Shown here one piece after another: positions 32,999 to 41,457 of a DNA stretch of 58,149 nt; position 1 is the first letter of the stretch, and every line of letters starts with the position of its first letter. The position numbers were made by a program, and so were the translations under genes. The stretch covers positions 1 to 58,149 of the forward strand of contig JBFMCT010000020.1 in NCBI GenBank assembly GCA_040754375.1, read 5' to 3'. This DNA comes from Actinomycetota bacterium (GTDB lineage: Bacteria; Actinomycetota; Acidimicrobiia; Acidimicrobiales; AC-14). The notes below the pieces were generated by a model. It was given only the letters and a program-made list of their open reading frames with translations, did not search any database and was not told where the DNA came from.

Positions 32999-34822
32999 TT
33001 AGGCGACGTAGACCGTTCGCACGATCTCGCTGATGGTGGTGACGTCCTCCCGTACGAGGCGGACGCCTTCGTCCTGGAGGGTCCTCATGCCCTGGGCGCG
33101 AGCGAGCTCGCGCAGCTCGGGGGCCGGTGCCCGCCGTACGATCAACTCGCGCATGGCCTCGTCGACGGTGAGCAGCTCGTAGACGCCGATGCGCTCCTGG
33201 TAACCGGTCTGGCTGCAGAAGTTGCAGCCCGCCCCCTTCCAGAAGCGGTTCTTGGCCGGGCCGCCGAACTGGCGGAAGTAGGCCATCTCCTCGGCGCTCG
33301 GCCGGTAGGGCGCCCGGCACTCCGTGCACGTGCGCCGCACCAGCCGCTGGCCGACGATCCCGATGACCGAGCTGGCCACCAGGAACGACTCGATGCCCAT
33401 GTCGAGGAACCGCAACAGGGCCGACACGGCGTCGGTGGCGTGGATCGAGGACAGCACGAGGTGGCCGGTGAGGGCCGACTGCACGGCGATGCGGGCCGTC
33501 TCGGCGTCACGCATCTCGCCCACCAGGATCACATCGGGGTCCTGGCGCAGGATCGCCTTCAGCCCCCCGGCGAAGGTGACGTCGGCCGAGCTGTTGATCT
33601 GGGTCTGGTTGATCGACGGCACCACGTACTCGACGGGGTCCTCGATGGTGACGATGTTGCGGTCGGGGGTGTTGATCTCCGCGAGGGCGGCGTAGAGGGT
33701 CGTGGTCTTGCCGCTGCCCGTCGGGCCGGCGCACGCCACCATGCCGAAGGGCGAGCGCACCAGGCGGGTGAACTCGGTGCTCGTGCCCTCGGGCATGCCC
33801 AGCTCGCTGAGCTCGAACAGGCTCTTGCTCTTGTCGAGCAGCCTCATGACGACCGTCTCGCCCTTGATCGTCGAGCTGGTGGCCACCCGCACGTCCAGGG
33901 CCCGGCCGTCGATGACGGTGGCGAACTGGCCGTCCTGGGCCCGCCGCCGCTCGACGATGTTCATGTTCGCCATGATCTTGATGCGACTTGCCAGGACCGG
34001 GCCCATCGCCGGGGGGAGCGAGAGGACCTCGTGAAGTGCCCCGTCCACCCGGTAACGGACCCGGGTCCTGTCACCTTGCGGCTCGACGTGGATGTCCGAC
34101 GCCCGGTCACGAAGGGCCTGGGCCACGATGGCGTTGACCACTTCGACGACGGGGGCGTCGGGTTCGTCGGACCGCTCGACGGCGGCCGGTTCGCGGACCT
34201 CGCGGGCCGCGGCGGCCGCCTCGAACGCCTTGACCTGCTGAGCCACGTTGTCGAGCGCCCGGTAGGACGAGTCGATGGCTCGGCGGATGTCGTTGGACGC
34301 GGCCAGGACCAGCCGGACCGGGCCGCCGGTGGCGGCCGCCAGCTCGGGCGCGGCGGTCGATCCGGGCAGGTCGGCGACGGCGATCTCGGTGGCCCCCCCG
34401 GCCACTCTCAGGGGGATGGCGGTGAGCCGGCGGGCCACCTCCTCGGGGAGCCGGGCGAGGGCCGCGGGGTCGGCCTTGGTGTGGCGCAGGTCGACGACGG
34501 GAATCCCTCGCTGCTCGCCCACGACCGACACCACGTCGCGCTCGTCGACGATGCCCGCCTCCACCAGGAGCTCGCCGATCCGCCGGCCCGAGCTGCGCTG
34601 GCGGCGGAGGGCACCCTCCACCTGGGCCGCGGTCGCCAGCCCGTTGGCCACCAGCAGCTCACCCAGCAACCCGGAGCCCGGCCGGGGCGCGGTCCGGAGT
34701 GCGGGGCCCACCGGACGGGGCGCCGCACCGTGGCCGTTGGCCTGCTGCAGGCCGGTCGCGGTGGCCGCCTCGGCCAGCCGGGCCATCACGCCCGTCCGCG
34801 GCGATGTCGATCGAGGGCTCAT
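32999..34822 (-). CDS. pilB: Type IV pilus extension ATPase PilB
   Basis: The 607-residue GspE/PulE-type ATPase has an MshEN-like N-terminal domain (about 50-190, with LLGELLVANGLATAAQVEGAL and LLVEAGIVDERDVV), Walker A GPTGSGKTTT (366-375), Walker B DVILVGEMRD (430-439) and the tetracysteine zinc site C499-x2-C502...C533-x2-C536. It powers pilin assembly. MshEN domains in this family can bind c-di-GMP; I did not verify the binding motif. Its ATG overlaps the preceding unknown gene. Confidence 0.95.
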   Translation of the reverse strand: MSPRSTSPRTGVMARLAEAATATGLQQANGHGAAPRPVGPALRTAPRPGSGLLGELLVANGLATAAQVEGALRRQRSSGRRIGELLVEAGIVDERDVVSVVGEQRGIPVVDLRHTKADPAALARLPEEVARRLTAIPLRVAGGATEIAVADLPGSTAAPELAAATGGPVRLVLAASNDIRRAIDSSYRALDNVAQQVKAFEAAAAAREVREPAAVERSDEPDAPVVEVVNAIVAQALRDRASDIHVEPQGDRTRVRYRVDGALHEVLSLPPAMGPVLASRIKIMANMNIVERRRAQDGQFATVIDGRALDVRVATSSTIKGETVVMRLLDKSKSLFELSELGMPEGTSTEFTRLVRSPFGMVACAGPTGSGKTTTLYAALAEINTPDRNIVTIEDPVEYVVPSINQTQINSSADVTFAGGLKAILRQDPDVILVGEMRDAETARIAVQSALTGHLVLSSIHATDAVSALLRFLDMGIESFLVASSVIGIVGQRLVRRTCTECRAPYRPSAEEMAYFRQFGGPAKNRFWKGAGCNFCSQTGYQERIGVYELLTVDEAMRELIVRRAPAPELRELARAQGMRTLQDEGVRLVREDVTTISEIVRTVYVA

Positions 34823-35415
34823 CGGTCGGCCCCGGCCTGCCCCGTCGAACGGTTCCCCTCCACAAGTACAGATGATCGGCCTGTGCCCGCCGGGCCCCCA
34901 GGGCCGAAGGTCCCGACCTCGGTGGGCCCAACGGAGCTGAACGGATGGGCCGAGGCCACATCGGTGGCCGCCCGCTCACACTCGGTCACCAGGTCGCCAC
35001 CGGCCTCGACGACGGAGCGGGCCCACGGCTGGAAGGGGTTGTCGGCCGACACCCCGGCGACGACCAGCGCCGCGCCGGCGTGCAGCCCGCACACCGCGCC
35101 CAGCTCGGATTGGGCGGGCTGGCGGCTCATGCGGGCCCTGACGGTGACCACCACCGAGAAGCCCACGTCGAGGGGGCAGTGGCGGCCTTCGACCAAGGCG
35201 TTGCACGGGAAGGCCGGTTCTCCGGAGCGGTGGCAGGTCAGGGCACGGTGGCCCCTGGCCCCCAGGGCGGCCACGGCCTGGTCGACAGCCCAGTCGTCGG
35301 TACCCACGACCAGGACGTTGAGGGAGGGCCGGTCTGGGGTACCTAGTCGTTCCACGCCCCCACGGTGAACCGTCCAGGCCAACAGGCGGACGGGCCACGG
35401 CCAACGCTCGGCCAA
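34819..35415 (-). CDS. Unknown protein encoded upstream of pilB
   Basis: The frame holds up to 198 residues with an N-terminal Rossmann-like beta-alpha start (LNVLVVGTDDWAVDQAVAALGARGHRALTCHR), a Cys-containing middle (FPCNALVEGRHCPLDVGFSVVVTVR) and an acidic, Gly/Pro-rich tail. No catalytic motif is recognised. The stop overlaps pilB (ATGA), which argues for co-translation. The start is unsure: TTG 35415 and GTG 35355 are both possible, and neither has ideal ribosome binding site spacing. Confidence 0.65.
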   Translation of the reverse strand: MAERWPWPVRLLAWTVHRGGVERLGTPDRPSLNVLVVGTDDWAVDQAVAALGARGHRALTCHRSGEPAFPCNALVEGRHCPLDVGFSVVVTVRARMSRQPAQSELGAVCGLHAGAALVVAGVSADNPFQPWARSVVEAGGDLVTECERAATDVASAHPFSSVGPTEVGTFGPGGPAGTGRSSVLVEGNRSTGQAGADR

Positions 35416-35452
35416 CTCCCGCAGCCCCCGGCCGGTAGCATCAGGGCTGGCG

Positions 35453-36163
35453 ATGAAACTGCACGAACGGCCGGGGGTGAGCCCACGTCGGCGGGTGCTG
35501 GTGGTCGACGACGAGGGTTCGGTCCGTCGCCTGATCGCCCGTTACCTGTCGGCCGAGGGCTTCGACACCGAGGAGGCGGCCGACACCCCCCAGGCCTTCG
35601 AGGCCCTCGGCCGGTTCTCACCCGACCTGGTCCTGCTCGACGTCGTACTGCCGGGCGAGGATGGGCTCGACTTCCTGGCCCGGGTCCGGCGCACGAGTGA
35701 CGTGCCTGTCATCCTGCTGACCGCCAAGGGGGACGAGCCCGACCGGATCATCGGGCTCAAGCTGGGAGCCGACGACTATGTCGTGAAACCGTTCTCGCCG
35801 CCCGAGCTGGCCGCCCGGGTGAACTCGGTCCTGCGCCGGGCCACCGGGTCTCGGCCGCCGCTGCTGGAGATGGGCGACGGCCTGAGCATCGACCTGGCGG
35901 CCCGCAAGGTCCTGGTCGGTCAACGACCCGTCGCCCTCCGCGCCCGCGAGTTCGACCTGCTCTCCTTCCTGGCCCGCTCCCCCCGCCAGGTCTTCTCCAG
36001 GGAACAGTTGCTCGACCAGGTGTGGGGCTCGTCGGGCGACTGGCAGGACCCCCGCACGGTCAACGAGCACGTGCGCCGGATCCGGCACCACATCGAGGCC
36101 GAGCCCGACAACCCCCGCTGGGTGAAGACCGTCCGGGGGGTCGGCTATTACCTCGAACCCTGA
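35453..36163 (+). CDS. OmpR/PhoB-family response regulator
   Basis: The 236-residue protein has a receiver domain (about 14-125; acidic pair D19-D20, phospho-acceptor D63 in LVLLDVVLP, T90, K112) and a C-terminal winged helix (about 140-235, ending RTVNEHVRRIRHHIEAEP and VKTVRGVGYYLEP). It is divergent from the pilB-leading gene and its end overlaps the convergent hybrid kinase by 16 bases. Together with phoU nearby it may be PhoB-like (phosphate), but no pst genes are present and the kinase is not a PhoR type. Confidence 0.9.
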   Translation: MKLHERPGVSPRRRVLVVDDEGSVRRLIARYLSAEGFDTEEAADTPQAFEALGRFSPDLVLLDVVLPGEDGLDFLARVRRTSDVPVILLTAKGDEPDRIIGLKLGADDYVVKPFSPPELAARVNSVLRRATGSRPPLLEMGDGLSIDLAARKVLVGQRPVALRAREFDLLSFLARSPRQVFSREQLLDQVWGSSGDWQDPRTVNEHVRRIRHHIEAEPDNPRWVKTVRGVGYYLEP

Positions 36164-38730
36164 GCGCCCCGGCCGGCGATGGCCTCTCTCGCCTTGGCCG
36201 CTAGCTCCCCGGGCCCGAACGGCTTGGCCAGCAACTGGGCACCCTCGGGCAGCCCCTCGGACCACCCCGCCGACGTGTCCAGATAACCGGAGATGAACAG
36301 GGTCGGCAGGGGCCCACACAGCTCGGCCAGAACGGCGGCCAGGCTCACGCCGTCGACCTCGGGCATCACGACATCGGTCACCAGGAGGTCGAACCGCTCG
36401 CCGGCACGGGCCAGGCGCAGCGCCTCGGCCCCTCCCGGTGCCTCCGTCACGCCGTAGCCCTCCCGCTCGAGCATGTCCCTGGTCAGTGAGCGCACCGCCG
36501 GGTCGTCCTCCACCAGCAACACGCGCTCGCGACCTCCGGGGGCGGCCGCCGGCGAGGCGGCCGGCACGGCTGGCGTCCCCGCGGCAGCGGGCAGTTCCAC
36601 TGTGAACGTCGTGCCTTGGCCGGGCGCGCTGTCGACCTCCACCCGACCGCCGGCCTGGGTGACTATGCCGTAGACGGTGGCCAGGCCCAGACCGGCACTG
36701 GCCCGGCGGCGGGTGCTGAAGAAGGGCTCGAAGCAGCGTTCTCTCACCTCGGCGGTCATGCCCTCCCCGTCGTCGGACACCCGCAGTACGGCCCAGCCGG
36801 GGCGCCCGCTGGTCGCGATCTCCACGAGGCCGCCGCCGGCTACCGCGTCACGAGCGTTCACGGCCAGGTTGAGCAGGACCTGCTCGAGCTGGCCGGCGTC
36901 AGCCACTACCGCCGGTACCCCGGGCGCCGTGCTGACACGGACCTCGACGTCCTCGGGCAACAGCCGCCGCACGACCACGTTCATCGACTCGACGACGTGG
37001 TTCAGGTCGACCAGGGCGGGGGTGACGATCTGGCCCCGGGCGATCGTGAGGAGCTGGGCCGACAGGCTGGCCGCCCGTTCGCCCGCCTCCTTGATCGACT
37101 CGACGTGGGCGCGGCCGCCGTCCCCCTCGTCCATGGACCGCAGCAGCAGGTGGCTGTGGCCCAGTACGACGGTGAGGAGGTTGTTGAAGTCGTGGGCCAC
37201 GCCCCCCGCCATCCGCCCGACCGCCTCCATGCGCTTGGTCTTGGCCATCTCCGCCTCGAGGCGGCGCCGTTCGGTGACGTCGGCCAGCACCACCAGCAGG
37301 CCCGCGGCCGGCAGCGGGGCCGTGGACACCGACAGTTCGACAACGGCCGCCGACTGCAGGACCAGCCGACGGTCCACCATCGTCGGGCCTTCCGCCACCT
37401 CGGCGGCCAGGTCCACCGCGCCGCCCTCGGGCGGGTAGAGCACCGGGAACCGGCGGGGCTCCACCGAACCGGACCACCCCAGCAGGCGCACGGCCGCGGC
37501 GTTGGCGTCCCGGACCTCACCGGTGGGGCCGAGCTCGACTATGGCCAGGGGAGAGGCGTCCACCAGAGCCCGGGCGCGGGCCTCGCTCGTTCGCGCCCGC
37601 TCGTAGAGGCGGGCGCCCTCCACCGCCTCGGAGACGAGTTGGGCAAGAGAGACGAGCAGGGTCTCGTCGTGTTCGGCGTAGGGCCGGCCGTCCGCCCTTT
37701 CACCGACGACGATGGCACCCAGCACCGTACCCGACGTGTCGGTCAGCACCGCTCCCGGCCCGTCCCCGGGGCCCGCGGGGCGAGGGGGGACGCCAGGCGC
37801 GGGGCCGGGCTCGGGTGTCGGGGCGGCCGACGCCCGTGCCCGCTGGCAAAGACGGTCGACAACCGCCTCGGGGGGCCATGGGACGGCCCGAGAGACGGCC
37901 AGGCCACCGCCCATGGCATCGTTCGCGGTCTCACCGTCGCCGGCCTGGCCGTCGTCGGGCCTCACCAGGGCCACGCACGCGCTCGCGCCCATAACCCGGC
38001 GAGCTTGCTCGGCTCCCACGTCGAGCACCTCGGCCAGGGAGTGACGAGAGCGGACGGCCAGGGCGGCCTCCATGAGCCGGCGGAGCTGAGCGGCCCGGGC
38101 CCCAGCCTCCTCGGCCCTCTCCTGGCGCTCGCGCAACAACAGGGCCCGCTCGAGGGCGAAGGCGGCCCTACCGGCGACCTCCTCGGCGGCCGCCACGTCC
38201 GACGGGCGGAAGCCCCGGCGGGGCGGCACGGTGCCGCAACTGATGGCCGCCATGGTCAGGCCCCGCAGCCTCACCGGCACCACCAGGGCCGAGCCCGCGC
38301 CGCCAGGGCCAGCCGGCGGGGAGCCGAGGGCGCGGGCGCGGTCGGGGGGCGTCGTCCCCGGGATGTACAGGGCGGCCTGGCCGCTGGCGATCACCCCGGC
38401 GGCCGGGCCCGACCACGACGCCCGCAGCCGTTCCGCCTCGGCCCGCGGGCCGGGGCCAAGGCTCTCGGAAACCCGCCAACCGAGTGAGCGCACGCGGTCG
38501 CCGTCGGGAACGTCCACGGCACACCAGTCCGCGAACTCGGGCACCAGCACGTCCAAGACGCGGGCAAGGGCGACATCGGCATCGTCCACCACCGCCTCCA
38601 GGACGGCCCCGGCCGCCTGGACGAGGGCCAAGTGGCGGCGGGCATGGTCCGCGGCCATCTCCAGGCGGGCGTAACGGCCGTCCGGGTGCTCGTCGGCTTG
38701 CCCCTGCGGCTTGGCCCGCTCCCCGCCCAC
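36148..38730 (-). CDS. Hybrid histidine kinase (GAF-GAF-PAS-HisKA-HATPase-REC)
   Basis: The 860-residue cytoplasmic protein has two GAF-like domains (about 40-200 and 225-375), a PAS-like domain (about 385-485), a HisKA domain with H513 in GGVAHDFNNLL, an HATPase_c domain (N-box around 615-630 QVLLNLAVNARDAV; G-box DDGEGM about 653-658 and GLGLATVYGIV) and a C-terminal receiver (about 735-850; D786 in LLVTDVVMPEVDG, K836). No membrane helix, so the signal is internal. The architecture resembles blue-light or redox sensory hybrid kinases, but no LOV Cys motif is seen. The phosphotransfer target is unknown. Confidence 0.9.
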   Translation of the reverse strand: MGGERAKPQGQADEHPDGRYARLEMAADHARRHLALVQAAGAVLEAVVDDADVALARVLDVLVPEFADWCAVDVPDGDRVRSLGWRVSESLGPGPRAEAERLRASWSGPAAGVIASGQAALYIPGTTPPDRARALGSPPAGPGGAGSALVVPVRLRGLTMAAISCGTVPPRRGFRPSDVAAAEEVAGRAAFALERALLLRERQERAEEAGARAAQLRRLMEAALAVRSRHSLAEVLDVGAEQARRVMGASACVALVRPDDGQAGDGETANDAMGGGLAVSRAVPWPPEAVVDRLCQRARASAAPTPEPGPAPGVPPRPAGPGDGPGAVLTDTSGTVLGAIVVGERADGRPYAEHDETLLVSLAQLVSEAVEGARLYERARTSEARARALVDASPLAIVELGPTGEVRDANAAAVRLLGWSGSVEPRRFPVLYPPEGGAVDLAAEVAEGPTMVDRRLVLQSAAVVELSVSTAPLPAAGLLVVLADVTERRRLEAEMAKTKRMEAVGRMAGGVAHDFNNLLTVVLGHSHLLLRSMDEGDGGRAHVESIKEAGERAASLSAQLLTIARGQIVTPALVDLNHVVESMNVVVRRLLPEDVEVRVSTAPGVPAVVADAGQLEQVLLNLAVNARDAVAGGGLVEIATSGRPGWAVLRVSDDGEGMTAEVRERCFEPFFSTRRRASAGLGLATVYGIVTQAGGRVEVDSAPGQGTTFTVELPAAAGTPAVPAASPAAAPGGRERVLLVEDDPAVRSLTRDMLEREGYGVTEAPGGAEALRLARAGERFDLLVTDVVMPEVDGVSLAAVLAELCGPLPTLFISGYLDTSAGWSEGLPEGAQLLAKPFGPGELAAKAREAIAGRGAQGSR

Positions 38731-38759
38731 TTGGCTGCGCCCCTACGCTCCGGCCGGGC

Positions 38760-39419
38760 TCAGGTCTCGTCGCCCGGCCGGGGCTTGAAACCGCCGGTGG
38801 CGATGTAGTCGACCCGCCCGCCGATGTTGACGGCGTGGTCGCCCAGCCGCTCGTAGAACCGGCCCACGAGAGCCAGCTCGATGGCCACCGGGACACTCAC
38901 CTTGCCGCTGGCCAGCTCGGCGATGAAGCTCACGTGGAGGTCGTCGAGCTCGTCGTCGAGGTCGCGGAGGCGTTCGCCGGCCCCGGCCTCCCGGCTGTCG
39001 TAAACCCGGGCCGACTCCTGCCAGAGGCTGACGCCCACGCGTCCCATCTGCTGGATCAGCCCCCGTAACCGAGGAGTCAGCTCGCTGGTGATGCCCCGGG
39101 CCGCGCACTGGGCTATGTGTTCGGCCAGGTCACCGCTGCGCTCCAGTTCGGGCACTATGCGCAGCACCGACAGCAGGAACCTCAGGTCGGTGGCCAGGGG
39201 CCCCTGGAGGGCGAACTGGCGCTGGACCACCTTCTCGACGTCGACGTATAAGGCGTCGAGCAGGTCGTCGCGGGCCACGAGGTCGCGGGCCGCCTGGCGG
39301 TCCCCGGCCAGCAGGGCGTCGGTGGCCCCGCCGATGGCTTCGATGACCAGGGCGAACAGGCGCCGGACCTGGAGGTCGACGACCTCGAGCTCGCGATGGA
39401 ATGCGCTGCGGAGTTCCAC
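38760..39419 (-). CDS. phoU: PhoU phosphate-signalling protein
   Basis: The 219-residue all-alpha protein has two repeats of the PhoU three-helix unit, with acidic metal-binding motifs such as VVARDDLLDALYVDVEK (about 47-63) and a second RDLDDELDDLH (about 150-160), followed by ERLGDHAVNIGG. It modulates PstB/PhoR-type signalling. Here it is encoded next to a hybrid kinase and a PhoB-like regulator, without pst transporter genes. The stop is 29 bases before the kinase start. Confidence 0.93.
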   Translation of the reverse strand: MELRSAFHRELEVVDLQVRRLFALVIEAIGGATDALLAGDRQAARDLVARDDLLDALYVDVEKVVQRQFALQGPLATDLRFLLSVLRIVPELERSGDLAEHIAQCAARGITSELTPRLRGLIQQMGRVGVSLWQESARVYDSREAGAGERLRDLDDELDDLHVSFIAELASGKVSVPVAIELALVGRFYERLGDHAVNIGGRVDYIATGGFKPRPGDET

Positions 39420-39445
39420 TGGGCCTCGACCCTATTCGGGTCGGG

Positions 39446-40720
39446 TCAGCGTAGGCGTCCGGACGCCCCCGAGCCGGCCCCGACGTGTTCGGGCTCGGGC
39501 CCGAGCGGCTCCAGCTCGGCGATGTCGAACGGGCCCGGGCCGCCCGCGGCGGCCCCGCCCCCGGTCACCACCGCGGCCGCCCCCGTGGCCAAGCGCCGGT
39601 TGAGCCAGCGCAGGTGCAGGGCCGTCACGCAGAGGACCGACCCGGCGGCCACGGGTACGAGCAGGGCGCGACGGTTGGAGTCGTCGCCGCCCTCGGCCCC
39701 GAGCTCGCCCGTACCGGTGGACGATGCCGCCCTTCCCTGCTGGCGTCCCTCGATGGGCGAGGACGCCGGCGCCGACGTGGACGGGAAGGGCAGGTTGGCG
39801 TCGAAGCCGGTGTCGGGCAGGGTCGGGGGCGTGGGGGCCGGGAGCCGGGGTACGTCCACCGGTGACTGCTGCAGGAGCGAGCCCAAGTCGAGCTCGGCCG
39901 CCCCTCCGTCTTGGAGGCCACCTCCGGGAACGGCCGTCGTGGGAGGGGCGCTGGTCCCGCCGGGCACGCTGGAGGTGGTGGTCGTGGGCAGGGCCGGCAG
40001 GTTGGCCACCACGGCCGCCGAGCGGGTCTGGAGGGCCTCGCGGGGATCGTCGGGGACGGGCCCGCGGCGCACCGAAGCCACCTGGTATTGCACGGCCCCC
40101 CCGAGCTGGGCCGCACCCTGGTCGGTGAACGTCGTGTTCACGGTGGTGTGCAGGCCCACGAAGCCCCGCGAGTCGCTGTTGCGGTAGATGGCGTAACCCA
40201 GGAAGTCGGGGCTCATGGCCGGCGCCGTCCACGAGAGCTTGACGGTGCGGTCGGGCTGGGGCTCGGCCTTGAGGCCGGTCGGGGGCGCCGGGGGGACGGC
40301 CACCACGATGTCGCGCGTCGCCGACCCGTCGACTCGGAGCCCGCTGAGCAGGACGTGACCCACGGCCACGACCTCGACGGTGTAGGGACCGTTGTGGTCG
40401 AGTACTCCCGACGTGTAGCTGAACGGGACGGTCGGGTCGGACGAGCACGGGTTGCAGGCGTCACCGCTCTCGACCATGCCCCCGCCCCGGTAGAAGCGCA
40501 CGCTCACCCGCCCTACCGACGCGAACAGCGTGGCCGCGCTGGCCTCGCCGGTGACGGTCACCCTCCCCGAGGACGTGAACCACTCCCCAGGTTCGGGGGT
40601 GGCGATGTCCACCGACAGGCCGGCAGCCGCCCCCGCCACCGGGACCGGGCCCAAGGCCATCACCAACGACACGGCTAGGCCGGCGACCAGCGGCAGGGCC
40701 CGGCGTCTACGGCCGGTCAT
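39446..40720 (-). CDS. Secreted FN3-domain protein with Pro/Thr stalk and C-terminal membrane helix
   Basis: The 424-residue protein has a Sec signal peptide (about 1-32, ending AGAAAG), an N-terminal beta-domain (about 35-140), a fibronectin type III domain (about 143-235: PPTGLKAEPQPDRTVKLSWTAP and FLGYAIYRNSD) and a Pro/Thr/Ser-rich stalk (about 245-345). An LPDTG pentapeptide (301-305) lies within the stalk, about 47 residues before a C-terminal helix (352-372), not at the usual position directly before it. Its ATG overlaps the sortase stop, so it is co-translated with the sortase. Confidence 0.78.
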   Translation of the reverse strand: MTGRRRRALPLVAGLAVSLVMALGPVPVAGAAAGLSVDIATPEPGEWFTSSGRVTVTGEASAATLFASVGRVSVRFYRGGGMVESGDACNPCSSDPTVPFSYTSGVLDHNGPYTVEVVAVGHVLLSGLRVDGSATRDIVVAVPPAPPTGLKAEPQPDRTVKLSWTAPAMSPDFLGYAIYRNSDSRGFVGLHTTVNTTFTDQGAAQLGGAVQYQVASVRRGPVPDDPREALQTRSAAVVANLPALPTTTTSSVPGGTSAPPTTAVPGGGLQDGGAAELDLGSLLQQSPVDVPRLPAPTPPTLPDTGFDANLPFPSTSAPASSPIEGRQQGRAASSTGTGELGAEGGDDSNRRALLVPVAAGSVLCVTALHLRWLNRRLATGAAAVVTGGGAAAGGPGPFDIAELEPLGPEPEHVGAGSGASGRLR

Positions 40721-41325
40721 GCCGCCGGGAGGTCTCTGACCCAGGTGGCTTGCACGATCAGACGCTGGGCGGCCGACCCACGGGGGTGGCAGGTGGTCAG
40801 CGTGAGGGTGCGCTCGGCCGTCGGGTCGAGGACCGACATGTCCGTGGGTTCGACGATGAAGGGGGCCTTGGTGAGCTGGTAGACGCACCCGCCGATGGGG
40901 GTGGTCAGCTCGATGGTGTCACCCACCTTGAGCCGGTCGATGTTGCCGAACGGCTTGCCGTAGGTCGTGCGGTGCCCGGCGATAGCCACGTTGCCGGCCT
41001 CGCACGGCAGCGGGGTCTGGGGGTAGTGGCCGGCACCCGCCCGCAGTGCGCTGGGCGTGATGCCCTCGACGACCACCGTGTCGACGTCGAGGGCGGGGAT
41101 ACGTACCCGGGTCAGGCTGTCACCGGTCTCGACGGCCCGCTCCCGGTAGGCCTGCACCAACTCGGGACTGGCCAGCTGCTTGGTGAGCTGGCTCTGCAGA
41201 CGGGACTGCCACATGTTGGTGTAGAAGGGGTAGCCCACCAGGGCGAGCCCTCCTAAGAGCAGCAGGACCGAGAGCACCGAGATGCTGCGGCGGACGGCGG
41301 GCTTGGTGCGCAGGAGCTCTAGCAC
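40717..41325 (-). CDS. Class E-type sortase
   Basis: The 202-residue transpeptidase has an N-terminal membrane anchor (about 15-36), the catalytic His in IAGHRTTYGKPF (H118), the catalytic Cys in TLTTCHPRGSA (C179) and the catalytic Arg (R188 in AAQRLIVQ). The TLTTCHPRG pattern is typical of actinobacterial class E sortases, which recognise LAxTG. It would attach surface proteins to the cell wall. The gene lies between its probable substrate (upstream, ending LAKTG) and an FN3 protein. Confidence 0.9.
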   Translation of the reverse strand: MLELLRTKPAVRRSISVLSVLLLLGGLALVGYPFYTNMWQSRLQSQLTKQLASPELVQAYRERAVETGDSLTRVRIPALDVDTVVVEGITPSALRAGAGHYPQTPLPCEAGNVAIAGHRTTYGKPFGNIDRLKVGDTIELTTPIGGCVYQLTKAPFIVEPTDMSVLDPTAERTLTLTTCHPRGSAAQRLIVQATWVRDLPAA

Positions 41326-41427
41326 TGGGGCCGCCCACGGTTACGACGTTGGGTCATGGCTGCCTCAAGGCTACCGAAGGTCGGGCTGGGTGATCGTCAG
41401 CGACGGGGGGCGGGTGAAGGCGGAGCC

Positions 41428-41457
41428 GACGGGCAGGGCTCGGGGCCCTGGCCCGTC
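41428..41457 (-). terminator. Hairpin at the end of the LAKTG-protein gene
   Basis: Arms GACGGGCAGGGC and GCCCTGGCCCGTC pair over about 12 bp with one bulged G and a loop of five bases. The stem overlaps the stop codon at 41456. No U-tract is seen. It probably terminates or attenuates transcription between the sortase substrate and the sortase. Confidence 0.6.

Noticed and set aside
32081-35368. A very long (1095-codon) plus-strand frame opposite pilC and pilB
   Set aside because: High-GC shadow frame. The minus strand encodes complete PilC and PilB with all motifs; the plus frame is His/Gly/Arg-rich and shows no domain.
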